From Mesorhizobium sp. dw_380 (GTDB taxonomy: Bacteria; Pseudomonadota; Alphaproteobacteria; Rhizobiales; Rhizobiaceae), in contig NZ_JAFFIW010000019.1 in NCBI RefSeq assembly GCF_018588885.1, positions 57,975-121,974 of the forward strand: 64,000 bases of DNA. The letters are read 5' to 3'. Both the position numbers and the translations under genes were made by a program. This document shows, one piece after another, positions 8,027 through 17,020 of this stretch. Under the pieces are notes generated by a model. The model saw nothing but the letters and a program-made list of their open reading frames with translations, searched no databases and was not told the origin of the DNA. Position 1 is the first letter of the stretch; each line of letters opens with the position of its first letter.

Positions 8027-10180
8027 ATGGTCAGCCCTGAACCGCGCAAGAGAAGAGGTCCGATCGCCTCCCGCCTTCTGGCGCTGGACGCATGGCTCGA
8101 TTCCTCGCTCTACGAGATCGGATTCAAGGCGCGCCAGTTCTGGGAAGCCGCGACGATCTTTTCGCGGCGCTTTCGCCTGAAAGGCTGGCGCCGCGGCATA
8201 ATCGAAGTTTTGAGCGAAGGTTTTACGCTCGGCGCCGGCGGCATCGTGGTGATGCTGGCGCTGGCCATTCCGGCCTTCCAGGATACGGCGGGCGACTGGC
8301 GCGCCCAGGGCGATTTCGCCGTCACCTTCCTCGACCGCTACGGCAACGAGATCGGCCAGCGCGGCATCATCCAGCGCGATTCCGTGCCGGTCGACGAAAT
8401 GCCGGACCATGTCATCAAGGCAGTGCTCGCGACCGAGGATCGCCGCTTTTTCGACCATTACGGCATCGACGTGCTCGGCCTTTCCAGGGCTATCTTCGAG
8501 AATGTGCGGGCGAACTCGGTCGTCCAGGGTGGCTCCAGCATCACGCAGCAATTGGCCAAGAACCTGTTCCTGACCAATGAGCGCACCTTCGAGCGCAAGA
8601 TCAAGGAAGCCTTCCTGTCGCTGTGGCTCGAAGCCAATTTGTCGAAGAAGGAAATCCTGCAGCTCTATCTCGACCGCGCCTATATGGGCGGCGGCACGTT
8701 CGGCATCGAGGCGGCGGCGGACTTCTATTTCGGCAAGAGCGTCAAGGACCTGAACCTTGCCGAGGCCGCCATGCTGGCCGGGCTGTTCAAGGCACCGACG
8801 AAATACGCGCCGCACATCAACCTGCCGGCCGCTCGTGCCCGCGCCAATGTGGTGCTGTCCAACCTGGTCGATTCCGGCTTCATGACCGAGGGCCAGGTGC
8901 TGCAGGCAAGGCTGCATCCGGCCGACGTCGTCGACCGCGGCGAACAGAAAAGCCCGGATTACTACCTCGACTGGGCCTTCGACGAGGTCAAGAAGATCGC
9001 CAAGCCGGGCCAGCACTCGCTGGTTGCCCACACCACCTTCGACGCCAACATCCAGAAGGCGGCGGAGGAGTCCATGGAATTCCACTTGCGCCAGTTCGGC
9101 AAGGAATACAATGTCACCGAGGGCGCGGTGGTGGTCATCGAGACCAACGGCGCGGTGCGGGCGATCGTCGGCGGCCGCGACTACGGCGCCAGCCAGTTCA
9201 ACCGCGCCACCAAGGCACTGCGCCAGACCGGCTCGTCCTTCAAACCCTATGTCTACGCAACTGCGATGGAACACGGCTTCACGCCGAATTCGGTCATATC
9301 AGGCGGGCCGATCAGCTGGGGCAACTGGTCGCCGCATAATTACAGCGGCGGATCGGCGGGCAACGTCACGCTCATCATGGCAATGGCTAAGTCGATCAAC
9401 ACAGTGCCGGTGCGGCTGGCCAAGGACCATCTCGGCATCGGCCCGATCAAGGCGATGGCCGAGGCGATGGGCGTGGAGTCGCCGCTTGAAGCCCACAAGA
9501 CGATGGTGCTCGGCACCTCGGGGATGACCGTGATGGACCAGGCGACCGGCTACAGCGTGTTCGCCCAGAACGGCTTCGTCGGCTCCCGGCACGGCGTTAG
9601 CCAATTGGTGACCCGCACCGGCGAGGTGGTTTACGATTTCGCCAAGGATGCGCCGCCGCCGCACCGGGTGCTGTCCGAACAGGCGCTGAAATCCATGAAC
9701 ACCATGCTGGCTGCGGTGCCGGTGATGGGCACGGCGCGGCGGGCGCAGATTCCCAACATCGTCGTCGCCGGCAAGACCGGCACGACGCAATCCTACCGCG
9801 ACGCCTGGTTCGTCGGCTTCACCGGCAACTACACGGCTGCCGTGTGGCTGGGCAACGACGATTTCACCCCGACCAAGAACATGACCGGCGGCTCGCTGCC
9901 TGCGATGGTGTGGCAGCGCCTGATGGTCTACGCGCACCAGAATATCGACTTGAAGCCGATCCCCGGCATCGACAAACCGTTCATCGACGAGGAGATCGCG
10001 GCCAAGGCGGCGGAAGCACAGAAGAAGAGCGAGGAGCAGGCAGCAGCCGATGCCGCCGCCGAGCGGCCGCCAGTGCTGTCCAGCCGAACCACGCAGACGC
10101 TGAGGGACATGAGCGAGCTGTTCCACGCGGCCTCCAAACTCGACGCCGCCGCCCCGCCCGAAACGCTTTCGGCGCTGTGA
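8027..10180 (+). CDS. Penicillin-binding protein 1A (class A PBP)
   Basis: Bifunctional peptidoglycan synthase of 717 aa. It has a cytoplasmic N-terminus, one transmembrane anchor (about 65-83), then a GT51 glycosyltransferase with EDRRFFDH (137-144) and GGSSITQQ (168-175). The C-terminal transpeptidase carries SSFK (403-406), SIN (456-458) and KTG (583-585), so both activities look intact. The C-terminal tail is Ala/Glu-rich (about 665-690). It polymerises glycan strands and cross-links peptides in the periplasm. It is a single gene, flanked downstream by a palindromic repeat. Confidence 0.95.
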   Translation: MVSPEPRKRRGPIASRLLALDAWLDSSLYEIGFKARQFWEAATIFSRRFRLKGWRRGIIEVLSEGFTLGAGGIVVMLALAIPAFQDTAGDWRAQGDFAVTFLDRYGNEIGQRGIIQRDSVPVDEMPDHVIKAVLATEDRRFFDHYGIDVLGLSRAIFENVRANSVVQGGSSITQQLAKNLFLTNERTFERKIKEAFLSLWLEANLSKKEILQLYLDRAYMGGGTFGIEAAADFYFGKSVKDLNLAEAAMLAGLFKAPTKYAPHINLPAARARANVVLSNLVDSGFMTEGQVLQARLHPADVVDRGEQKSPDYYLDWAFDEVKKIAKPGQHSLVAHTTFDANIQKAAEESMEFHLRQFGKEYNVTEGAVVVIETNGAVRAIVGGRDYGASQFNRATKALRQTGSSFKPYVYATAMEHGFTPNSVISGGPISWGNWSPHNYSGGSAGNVTLIMAMAKSINTVPVRLAKDHLGIGPIKAMAEAMGVESPLEAHKTMVLGTSGMTVMDQATGYSVFAQNGFVGSRHGVSQLVTRTGEVVYDFAKDAPPPHRVLSEQALKSMNTMLAAVPVMGTARRAQIPNIVVAGKTGTTQSYRDAWFVGFTGNYTAAVWLGNDDFTPTKNMTGGSLPAMVWQRLMVYAHQNIDLKPIPGIDKPFIDEEIAAKAAEAQKKSEEQAAADAAAERPPVLSSRTTQTLRDMSELFHAASKLDAAAPPETLSAL

Positions 10181-10194
10181 TTACAGCGCTTTTT

Positions 10195-10371
10195 CCTTCT
10201 CCACTTGTGGGAGAAGGTGGATCGGCGCGAAGCGCCGAGACGGTTGAGGGGTGCGTGACGGAGTGCCGTCGGCGCCAAGCTGGAACACTCCTCATCCGAC
10301 CTCGCTTCGCGAGGCCACCCCAGGGCGAGCCACGGGTCTCGCCCGCCCTTCGGGCCCACAAGGGGAGAAGG
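10195..10371. repeat. Rhizobial-type intergenic palindromic repeat
   Basis: The roughly 175-bp element is bounded by complementary ends (CCTTCTCC... and ...GGAGAAGG, extended by CCACTTGTGG versus CCCACAAGGG). Internal GC-rich palindromes include GGCGCGAAGCGCC, CTCGCTTCGCGAG and GGGCGAGCC...GGGTCTCGCCC. It lies in the 300-bp gap between the PBP1A and DUF1214 genes and has no coding capacity of its own. An open frame running through it into the DUF1214 gene is an extension artefact. Confidence 0.65.
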
Positions 10372-10481
10372 AAAAGCCGTACCTAACCACAGCTCTTACC
10401 TCCAAATCGGAAGCCTCCGCTTGCCACAGGGCCCTGTGCCGCGATATCCCCGAACGGCAATCCTTCATTCACCGGCCCTTC

Positions 10482-11066
10482 ATGCTCAAGAATGCCTTCC
10501 TGATGCTGCTTTCGCTTGCCATAGCCATTGGCGGCGGCGGCGCCAGCGTCTGGTATGCGCTGAAGATCCAGGATGGCGTCGGCGCGATCAGGATCGGCCA
10601 ATGGACCGCCTTTCCCGACATCGGCACGCCGGCCGCGGACCCCTATTCCAAGGCGCGCGTGGCGCGCGAGGGCGTGCTTGCGCTCGGCCGCGCCGAAGGC
10701 CTGTCCTTCGTCGCCGAAAATGACGCTGCCGGCGCGCAGCTGAAGCGGGAATGCACCTACACCATCGCCGGCGGATTCCCGACCGCCCGCTTCTGGACGC
10801 TCTATGCCGCCGATCAATCGCTCGGCGTCGTCGAGACCGGCAAGCCGCGGCTTGCAGCACTACAGTCCTACGAGGTGCTGCGCCAGGCCGACAATTCCGT
10901 GATCATTTCCGTTGGCCATCATCCCATGCCTGGCAATTGGCTTCTGACCGATGGTTCCGGGCGAATGTATTTCGTCCTGACTTTCTACGACACGCCGATC
11001 GCCAGCAGCACCGGCCTGTCGGATGTTTCGCTGCCCAGGGTCGTGAAGGTCGGCTGCGATGCGTAG
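10482..11066 (+). CDS. DUF1214 domain-containing membrane-anchored protein
   Basis: Protein of 194 aa with an N-terminal hydrophobic segment (about 4-24) and a periplasmic DUF1214 domain: the ECTYTIAGG...ARFWTL core, and near the C-terminus NWLLTDGSGRMYFVLTFYDTP. The ATG at 10482 was chosen because everything upstream in frame lies in the intergenic repeat and lacks protein character. It overlaps the next gene by 8 bases. Family members pair with DUF1254 proteins, as here. The function is unknown. Confidence 0.85.
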   Translation: MLKNAFLMLLSLAIAIGGGGASVWYALKIQDGVGAIRIGQWTAFPDIGTPAADPYSKARVAREGVLALGRAEGLSFVAENDAAGAQLKRECTYTIAGGFPTARFWTLYAADQSLGVVETGKPRLAALQSYEVLRQADNSVIISVGHHPMPGNWLLTDGSGRMYFVLTFYDTPIASSTGLSDVSLPRVVKVGCDA

Positions 11067-11628
11067 CTTCCGTGCCGCGATGCGCAGGCTTCTGCATGCC
11101 GTCCTGCTCGGCCTCGTCGGCGCCGGCATCGTGCACATCGTCGTGCTGCTTCTGGTGCCGGAATTTTCGGAACGCGACGCCTGGTCGCGGCTGTCCATGG
11201 CGTCCGATCTCTACAGGATGAACCGGCTCGATGCCGAGGCGGGCGGCGCGCCGGTGGTGAAATCGGTCGACCCGCTGTTCTATGCCACGGCCTGCCGTTT
11301 CGATCTCGAGGAAGGCATGGTCCGGATCAAGGCGCCGGGGAACGTCCCCTTCTGGTCGGTGTCGGTCTATGACCGCAGCGGCCACAATGTCTATTCCTTC
11401 AACGACCATACGGCGACCGGCGGCGTGCTGGATGCCGTCGTGCTGACGCCGGCGCAGATGATCGACGTGCGCAAGGACCTTCCGGAGGAGCTGCAGGGAG
11501 CGATCTTCGTCGAAGCCCCCATCGACGAGGGCATCTTCGTCATCCGCAGCTTCGTGCCGGACGATAGCTGGAAGCCAATCGTGTCGCGCTTTCTCGATCA
11601 GAGTTCCTGCGAGCTGCAGGATTTCTAA
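11059..11628 (+). CDS. DUF1254 domain-containing membrane-anchored protein
   Basis: Protein of 189 aa with a signal anchor (about 11-33) and a DUF1254-type periplasmic domain that includes the FWSVSVYDRSG and NVYSFND segments. In many bacteria DUF1254 and DUF1214 are fused in one polypeptide; here they are two overlapping genes, which supports a common complex. The biochemical role is not established. Proximity to a peptidoglycan synthase hints at the envelope but proves nothing. Confidence 0.85.
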   Translation: MRSFRAAMRRLLHAVLLGLVGAGIVHIVVLLLVPEFSERDAWSRLSMASDLYRMNRLDAEAGGAPVVKSVDPLFYATACRFDLEEGMVRIKAPGNVPFWSVSVYDRSGHNVYSFNDHTATGGVLDAVVLTPAQMIDVRKDLPEELQGAIFVEAPIDEGIFVIRSFVPDDSWKPIVSRFLDQSSCELQDF

Positions 11629-11700
11629 ACCCGATCGACGGTTGATCAGTAGCCGGCGGCAAATGCTGCTTGATCAGCCAGGTTGCCGCCTCGGGAAAAC

Positions 11701-11886
11701 TCAGTGGTGCGGCACCGGTGTCCGCGGCGATCCCGGCTTGTCGGGCCCGGCAGGCCGTGCTTCGCCGGTGCTGGACCGCTCATAGCGGATGCCGGGAAAG
11801 ATGATCACCGCCGCCGGTATTTCGGTGGTTTGCTTGGCTCGATTGGTCGGTGCCGCACGCGGCACGAAAGACAGTACCATGCCCAT
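11701..11886 (-). CDS. Small conserved-looking hypothetical protein
   Basis: 61-aa minus-strand frame starting at the ATG at 11886 (Met-Gly-Met-Val). It has a basic N-terminus, a central AAVIIFPGIRYER segment and a Pro-rich C-terminus. No signal peptide and no known domain is recognised. The minus strand is preferred over the overlapping plus-strand frame because of its hydrophobic/basic patterning and because the longer in-frame start (11943) lacks protein character. It lies alone between two plus-strand genes. Confidence 0.5.
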   Translation of the reverse strand: MGMVLSFVPRAAPTNRAKQTTEIPAAVIIFPGIRYERSSTGEARPAGPDKPGSPRTPVPHH

Positions 11887-12038
11887 GGTTCGCGCATTCC
11901 TCTCGGTTTCCCCGGAGCACAACGCAACGCCTCCAAATATCATTAAGGCCGGCAGAGGGTTAACGGAGCGCTAACGGATCACCGCTAACTTGATCTTTGT
12001 TCTTGGTGTGCGCGAAACCGACATTGTCTCGGTTGGGC

Positions 12039-13112
12039 ATGATCAAGCTTGTGTATCTGTTGTCAGGCGTATCCTTCGTGTCATCTTCGGACTTCAGGCA
12101 AATCGCGATACGGACGGAATCAGGTAAGGCCGAGAGGCTGTTCCGCGCCGCGGTGTCGGCGTTCTGCTCGCTTACTCGCCCGTCACGGCGCGAGATCGGC
12201 CAGCTCGAAGACCTGACGCTGCCTCTGTTCGACGATGTGTCGGTCGAATCGCGACGTTACGTGGCAGCCGCGCTTTCGGAATGTGAATATGCCCCAGCGG
12301 TGCTGGTGCGTCGCCTGTGCGAAGAACGGGTCGATATTGCCGCGCCGCTGCTGATCCGCTCGCGCGCCGTCACCGACATTGACCTGATCGCCCTGATCGG
12401 CCGCCATGGGCTGCCGCATGCACGCGCCATCGCACGGCGCAAGGATTTGAACCCGACCATCGCCGATCTGATCAGGGCGCTCGAAAGGCCGACGCTGGTG
12501 CGGGTGCGAGAACCGGAAGCACAAGCCGCTGTGGCACCAGCCGTCGCCGCCGTAAACACGGAAGCGGCTGAGAGCAACGCGACAAGCCAGCAGTCGTCCG
12601 GCATTGCCGCCGAGAACGCACGGCGCCGGCTGCGCTCCATGATGCGCACCGGCGACGAAGCGCTGGCGGCGAAGGTCGATGCGTTCCCCGGCTCGGATAT
12701 CCATGTCAAATTGCGCGAGACGGCCCTGACGGGAAACGCCGCGTTCTTCCAGACCGCGCTCGCGGACGCCCTCGACATTGATTTCCCGACCGCGCGAGCG
12801 CTGACCGCCAACCAGAACTATACCTCACTGCTTGCAGCGCTGCGCTCCCTCGACCTCAGCGAGGACCGGGCATTCCTGATCACGGTCGCCATCTATCCCA
12901 GCCTGTTCCCGCATCCGCAGGCCATCCGCACCTATCTCGACCGCTACCGCTTGCTGCATCGCGATGTGGCTCTGGACCGGGTGCGGGGATGGAAAGCCGA
13001 AACCCTGTCCAAGATGGTTCGTGACCCTTCGCCCGCGAACAGCGACAGCCGCAAGGCCTTGAACAGCGACGATGCCGAGGCGCCCGGCCTCAGGGCGTCT
13101 TCACGGAAATAA
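12039..13112 (+). CDS. DUF2336 domain-containing protein
   Basis: Alpha-helical protein of about 357 aa, common in Hyphomicrobiales. The N-terminal half holds the DUF2336 core with helical-repeat pattern (RLFRAAVSAFCSLTRPSRREI and PSL-type repeats of ALSE/ARAIARR helices), followed by an Ala-rich linker (about 160-185) and a second helical half. The start is uncertain: ATG 12039 is used here, but TTG 11997 and GTG 12078 are in frame. Its last 23 bases overlap the convergent DUF1491 gene. The function is unknown. Confidence 0.8.
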   Translation: MIKLVYLLSGVSFVSSSDFRQIAIRTESGKAERLFRAAVSAFCSLTRPSRREIGQLEDLTLPLFDDVSVESRRYVAAALSECEYAPAVLVRRLCEERVDIAAPLLIRSRAVTDIDLIALIGRHGLPHARAIARRKDLNPTIADLIRALERPTLVRVREPEAQAAVAPAVAAVNTEAAESNATSQQSSGIAAENARRRLRSMMRTGDEALAAKVDAFPGSDIHVKLRETALTGNAAFFQTALADALDIDFPTARALTANQNYTSLLAALRSLDLSEDRAFLITVAIYPSLFPHPQAIRTYLDRYRLLHRDVALDRVRGWKAETLSKMVRDPSPANSDSRKALNSDDAEAPGLRASSRK

Positions 13113-13437
13113 GCTCCTCGACAGGAACGGTTCCGGCCTCGATTTCGACCACCCAGATGTCGGGATCGAACTTCTTTTCCCGTTCGAGACGAGCATCGAG
13201 CACAGCCGGATCATCGCCGGCGGCGAGAAGGCTGAAGAAGCGGTCATCGGGCTTGGCCGAATCATAACTTGTCTGCGGCGCCGGTCCGTACAGGGCGACG
13301 TCGCCCAGCCTGCCCCGCGCCAGCACGAAAACAGCGCCGGCCTCGGTCGCGCCACGGTTGACAACGGCGGCAAATCCGCCGGCGCTGAAAACGCGGCGTA
13401 ACAGGGCCGAGACCCAAAGATCGGATGTGACGCGCAT
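13090..13437 (-). CDS. DUF1491 family protein
   Basis: Small cytoplasmic protein of 115 aa matching DUF1491: N-terminal WVSALLRRVFSAGGFAAVVNRGATEAGAVFV core, then an acidic segment and a DPDIWVVEIE-like C-terminus. It is about the normal length for the family. It is convergent with, and overlaps, the DUF2336 gene, and lies just downstream of the peptidoglycan-binding protein gene on the same strand (57-bp gap). The function is unknown. Confidence 0.85.
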   Translation of the reverse strand: MRVTSDLWVSALLRRVFSAGGFAAVVNRGATEAGAVFVLARGRLGDVALYGPAPQTSYDSAKPDDRFFSLLAAGDDPAVLDARLEREKKFDPDIWVVEIEAGTVPVEELISVKTP

Positions 13438-13494
13438 GAGAGAGCTCCGGAAGCGTGCGGCTATCTATCGCTGTTTCCGCCACTCGGCGAGCCG

Positions 13495-14298
13495 TCAGTT
13501 GGTCAGGCCGATCTCACGCATCTTGACGTAGACGATCTCATCGGGCTCGCCGGTCTGCGGCAGTCCGAACAGCGACTGAAATTCCTTGATCGCCGCCTTG
13601 GTGCGGGCACCGACGACACCATCCAGCTGCATGTCGTCATTGCCGAACGCCTTGAGACCAGCCTGAATCTTGACGATGCGGGGATCGGGTCCTTGGGCAG
13701 CATCCACCTGCCCCGAATTCGTCTGCCCAGAGTTCGTCTGCCCAGAATTCGTCTTCAAAGACACCGGAACGGCAGCCGGCGTATCCGGGCGCGGCTGCGG
13801 TTTCGGCACGGCGGCGGTCTTCGGCGTTGCGCCGAGCTGATCCAGCAGCAGCGCATCGATCTCGCCGGAGGCGTTGAGCCCGACCTTCTGCTGATAGGCC
13901 TGTATGGCCTTGCGCGTGTTGGGGCCGGAAATGCCGTCGACCGTGCCGGAATAGAAGTCGAGGTCCTTCAATATGCCTTGCACCTGCTCGACCACCGGAT
14001 CGCCCTTGATCGGCGCCGGCGCCGCATTCGGCCGCACGATGTTGATCGTCGTCTCCGGCTCGTCGGAACCGTGCGGGAAAGCCTGGAAGTGGCGGGTGGC
14101 GAAGAACGCCCCGGCATGCGGGAAAGGCTGATACCACAGCGCGTTCGCCGAGACATAAAACAGCGTCACCAGAAATGCCGTCGATCCACCCACCAGGACG
14201 GGATTGCGCGAAATCATTCCGCCGACAGCGACGGCGCCGTCCTGAAAGGCATTGCTGCGGCGTTTGACCGCCTTAAGCTGTTTTGCGGAGCGAGCCAT
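13495..14298 (-). CDS. Membrane-anchored protein with two peptidoglycan-binding domains
   Basis: Protein of 267 aa with a basic cytoplasmic start, one transmembrane helix (about 32-53) and two PG_binding_1 domains (about 102-156 and 207-260), joined by a Pro-rich linker with a triple TNSGQ repeat (184-198). It would tether the membrane to the peptidoglycan. Its first 26 bases overlap the 3' end of the histidine-kinase gene, so the two are probably translationally coupled. A link between wall state and kinase signalling is an inference from this arrangement. Confidence 0.87.
   Translation of the reverse strand: MARSAKQLKAVKRRSNAFQDGAVAVGGMISRNPVLVGGSTAFLVTLFYVSANALWYQPFPHAGAFFATRHFQAFPHGSDEPETTINIVRPNAAPAPIKGDPVVEQVQGILKDLDFYSGTVDGISGPNTRKAIQAYQQKVGLNASGEIDALLLDQLGATPKTAAVPKPQPRPDTPAAVPVSLKTNSGQTNSGQTNSGQVDAAQGPDPRIVKIQAGLKAFGNDDMQLDGVVGARTKAAIKEFQSLFGLPQTGEPDEIVYVKMREIGLTN
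13708..13752 (-). repeat. Three tandem 15-bp repeats inside the PG-binding protein gene
   Basis: Three head-to-tail copies of a 15-bp unit (CTGCCCAGAATTCGT, with one substitution in each of two copies) encode the T-N-S-G-Q linker repeats. The period is a multiple of three, so copy-number change by slippage would alter linker length without breaking the frame. Confidence 0.85.
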
Positions 14299-16096
14299 TC
14301 CTGTCCCCTTTCGCCCTCGTCACCGGCATCGTCAGCACCCCTGCCTGGTTCGCCGGACGCCCCTTCGGCCCGTTGACCGGCAGGCTGATGGTCACCGTGG
14401 TGCCCTCGCCCGGCATGCTTTCGATCGACATCGTGCCTTCGTGCAGCGCCACCAGCCCCTTCACCAGTGAAAGGCCAAGACCGGTCCCCTCGAAACGGCG
14501 CGTATAGTCGTTCTGGATCTGCATGAAGGGCTTGCCGAGATTGGCGAAATCCTCCTCGGCAATGCCGATGCCGGTATCCCTGACCCAGAAATGCAGACGC
14601 GAGCCAATCCGCTTGGCGCCGACGACGACATCGCCGCCGTCGGGCGTGAACTTGATCGCATTGGAGACCAGGTTGATGAGGATCTGCTGCACCGCGCGGC
14701 GATCCGCATTGATATCGCCAGCGTCGGGAGCAATCTGCGTCTGCAGGTCGATGTTCTTGGCCTGCGCCTGCAGCCGCATCATGGACTGGCACATGTTGAC
14801 GGCTTCCATGAACCGGAACGGCTCCGGTTCCGTCGCGTAGGCGCCCGATTCGATCCTCGATACGTCGAGTATGGATGTCACGACGGCCAGCAGATGCTGG
14901 CCCGAATCCCGCACCAGGGTGACATATTCCTTCTGGCGCGGGTCCTTGAAGGCGCCGAACATCTCATGCAGCAGCATATCCGAGAAGCCGATGATCGCGT
15001 TCAACGGCGTGCGCAGTTCATGGCTCACCACCGCCAGGAACCGGCCCTTGGCCACTTCCGCGGCGACCGCCGCCTCATTGGCTTGCGCAAGTTCCTCGCG
15101 CAGCCGGGCAGGCCCGTCATTCTCGCGCAGGACCAGCGTGAAGACGTCGCTCTGTTCCTCACCGCGCACCAGTTCGAGTGCGAACGGCCGATAATTATCG
15201 GCCATCAAGCGATTCTCATTCTGGCGATTGTCGTTCTGGCCATTGCCGTTGTGGGGCAGCCTGACGCGCAATTCGAGCCGGCGCGACAGGGCGCCGTCAC
15301 GCATGTCGGCCAGGGCACTGAGATAGGAGACGCGGTCCGACAGATGGACGCGGTCGAAGAAGCCGGTTCCGGAAAGCAGTTCCGGCTGCAATTTCAAGAT
15401 GTTACGCGCCTTGGCGGAAGCATCCAGGACTTCGCCGTGGCGGGCGACCCGCAAGACCACCGCGTCGATGATGTCTTCCAGCCGATCGCCGGCATCCCCC
15501 ATATCGGCCGCACCGGTGCTGTCGCCAAACGCCGATATGCGCGGGATCAGCGTCAGCGCCCAGGCCAACGGCACCAGCCAATGCCAGGCCGCGATTTGCG
15601 CACCCGCGAACGGCAAGAAGGCCGCGGCCAGAGGCTGAAGGGCAATCGCGACAATGGCAGAGACCGCTCCCCACAAGGCCGCGCGCCGGGAGGCGCCGAT
15701 CCACCAGGCTTCGAAAGGCAGTGCCACGGCAAGCATGGCCACAGGCGAGCTCAAACCGCCGGCGGCGGCGGTGAGACCACCAAGGGTAACGGCCGCCATT
15801 ATCAGGGCGACCGGTGCCGCGGCGGCGATCCTGCCGGTCGCCGCCACCAGCAAGGCGACGAACCAGCACAGACCAAAGGCAGCGAAGATGGCGGCCATGG
15901 TCACTGCCGCGCCCATGCCTGATGTAACCAGCGTGACCGCGGCACCGGCGGCAAAGAATGGCGCCGCCAGCATGACGCCGATGAAGCGGCGCTGGCGCTC
16001 GCGGTCGCTCTGCCCGAGAATGGAGGGATGGACCATACGTTCGCAACCGGCGGCAATCGCGCCAGGCAATTCAGCGTATCTGGCCTTGATCGGCAT
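14273..16096 (-). CDS. Membrane PAS sensor histidine kinase, DivJ/PleC-like
   Basis: Protein of 607 aa from the ATG at 16096; a longer frame to 16225 exists but adds a low-quality N-terminus. It has about six transmembrane helices (about 40-185), a PAS-like region (about 205-325) and a HisKA domain with HELRTPLN (phospho-His 359). The HATPase_c domain has the N-box (NLVSNAIKF), DTGIG and GTGLGL motifs. The layout fits the cell-cycle kinases DivJ/PleC of alphaproteobacteria. A short Asn/Gln-rich insert (about 284-296) interrupts the PAS region. No partner response regulator is adjacent. Confidence 0.85.
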   Translation of the reverse strand: MPIKARYAELPGAIAAGCERMVHPSILGQSDRERQRRFIGVMLAAPFFAAGAAVTLVTSGMGAAVTMAAIFAAFGLCWFVALLVAATGRIAAAAPVALIMAAVTLGGLTAAAGGLSSPVAMLAVALPFEAWWIGASRRAALWGAVSAIVAIALQPLAAAFLPFAGAQIAAWHWLVPLAWALTLIPRISAFGDSTGAADMGDAGDRLEDIIDAVVLRVARHGEVLDASAKARNILKLQPELLSGTGFFDRVHLSDRVSYLSALADMRDGALSRRLELRVRLPHNGNGQNDNRQNENRLMADNYRPFALELVRGEEQSDVFTLVLRENDGPARLREELAQANEAAVAAEVAKGRFLAVVSHELRTPLNAIIGFSDMLLHEMFGAFKDPRQKEYVTLVRDSGQHLLAVVTSILDVSRIESGAYATEPEPFRFMEAVNMCQSMMRLQAQAKNIDLQTQIAPDAGDINADRRAVQQILINLVSNAIKFTPDGGDVVVGAKRIGSRLHFWVRDTGIGIAEEDFANLGKPFMQIQNDYTRRFEGTGLGLSLVKGLVALHEGTMSIESMPGEGTTVTISLPVNGPKGRPANQAGVLTMPVTRAKGDRNGSLRKTA

Positions 16097-16569
16097 CAAC
16101 TCAACGCACTCGCACTCGTCGTGGACAGCTCTGCTTTTGCAGATTGTTTTGATTGGCTCTGAAACTCGCATCCAGCGTTTAAGGAATGGATAAGGCACGG
16201 CCGACCAAGGCCCAGCCTGCGGCAAATATCGGGATGGCAGCGGCCGAAAACCCGGGCAAATGCCGCCATAGTAAATGGAGGGTTATCCGGGAACGCCTGT
16301 CTTCAGCGGACCAGGGGCGAGGAGAAAACCGCCTAGAATCCAGGAAACTGCAATGGGAACAAACAGATAGATGGTTATCCCGGGGTAAAGAAAATCGTCC
16401 CGATATGAAACAAATCCACCGCAAAACGCTTCGTTTCGAATTTGCCTAAAATTTGAGGAAAATTCGCACTTTGCTTGCAAGCCGTCCTTTGTGCCTGTGT
16501 GCCAATATCCTGCCCATAAAAGAGGTCATGCCATGTGATGCATGATCCGATCACGACGAGAGGCAAGGC
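16097..16569. other. Non-coding or unresolved 473-bp region between divergent genes
   Basis: This is the upstream region for the kinase (minus) and the DUF5330 gene (plus). It is more AT-rich than its surroundings around 16340-16460. On the minus strand two overlapping frames encode hydrophobic helix-like stretches (16283-16400 and 16179-16260), but neither has a convincing start or RBS. Nothing else is supportable. Confidence 0.5.
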
Positions 16570-16920
16570 ATGTTCTTTCTGATAAGAATGGCTTTCTGGT
16601 TTTCACTGGTGCTGCTGGCACTGCCGCTGGGCGTCAGTTCCGACGAGCCGGGACAAGAAAGCGTCGGGCCGATCCAGGCCTTGTTCGCGGCACGCGACGC
16701 GGTGGGTGACATTGCCGGCATTTGCGAGCGCAAGCCCGATGTCTGTGAAACCGGCAAGTCGGCGATGTACACCATCACCGCGCGCGCCAAGGAGACCGCT
16801 AGAATCGCGGCCGCCATGCTGAACGACAAGTCCGCCGGGCTCGACACCTCGACAATGACGGCCAGCGTGCCGGAAGAGATCGTCCTGCCCGAGACCGTCA
16901 ACCTGCCGATAGAGAATTAA
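16570..16920 (+). CDS. DUF5330 domain-containing secreted or anchored protein
   Basis: 116-aa protein with an N-terminal hydrophobic segment (about 5-22), then a DUF5330 core: ALFAARDAVGDIAGICERKPDVCETGK, with two conserved Cys (about 57 and 64) that could form a disulfide. An AAGGCA-type RBS lies just before the ATG. The family is largely restricted to Hyphomicrobiales and its role is unknown. Confidence 0.82.
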   Translation: MFFLIRMAFWFSLVLLALPLGVSSDEPGQESVGPIQALFAARDAVGDIAGICERKPDVCETGKSAMYTITARAKETARIAAAMLNDKSAGLDTSTMTASVPEEIVLPETVNLPIEN

Positions 16921-17020
16921 GCCGTCTCGACGGCACACCGCGGGCTGTCTGCCCTCTCGACGCCCGCGGTGTCCTTGTTTTTTCCGTGACGCGGCGCCGC
17001 TGCGTGACTATATGCAGGTC

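Noticed and set aside
14591..15922. 443-codon plus-strand frame
   Set aside because: Antisense shadow of the histidine kinase.
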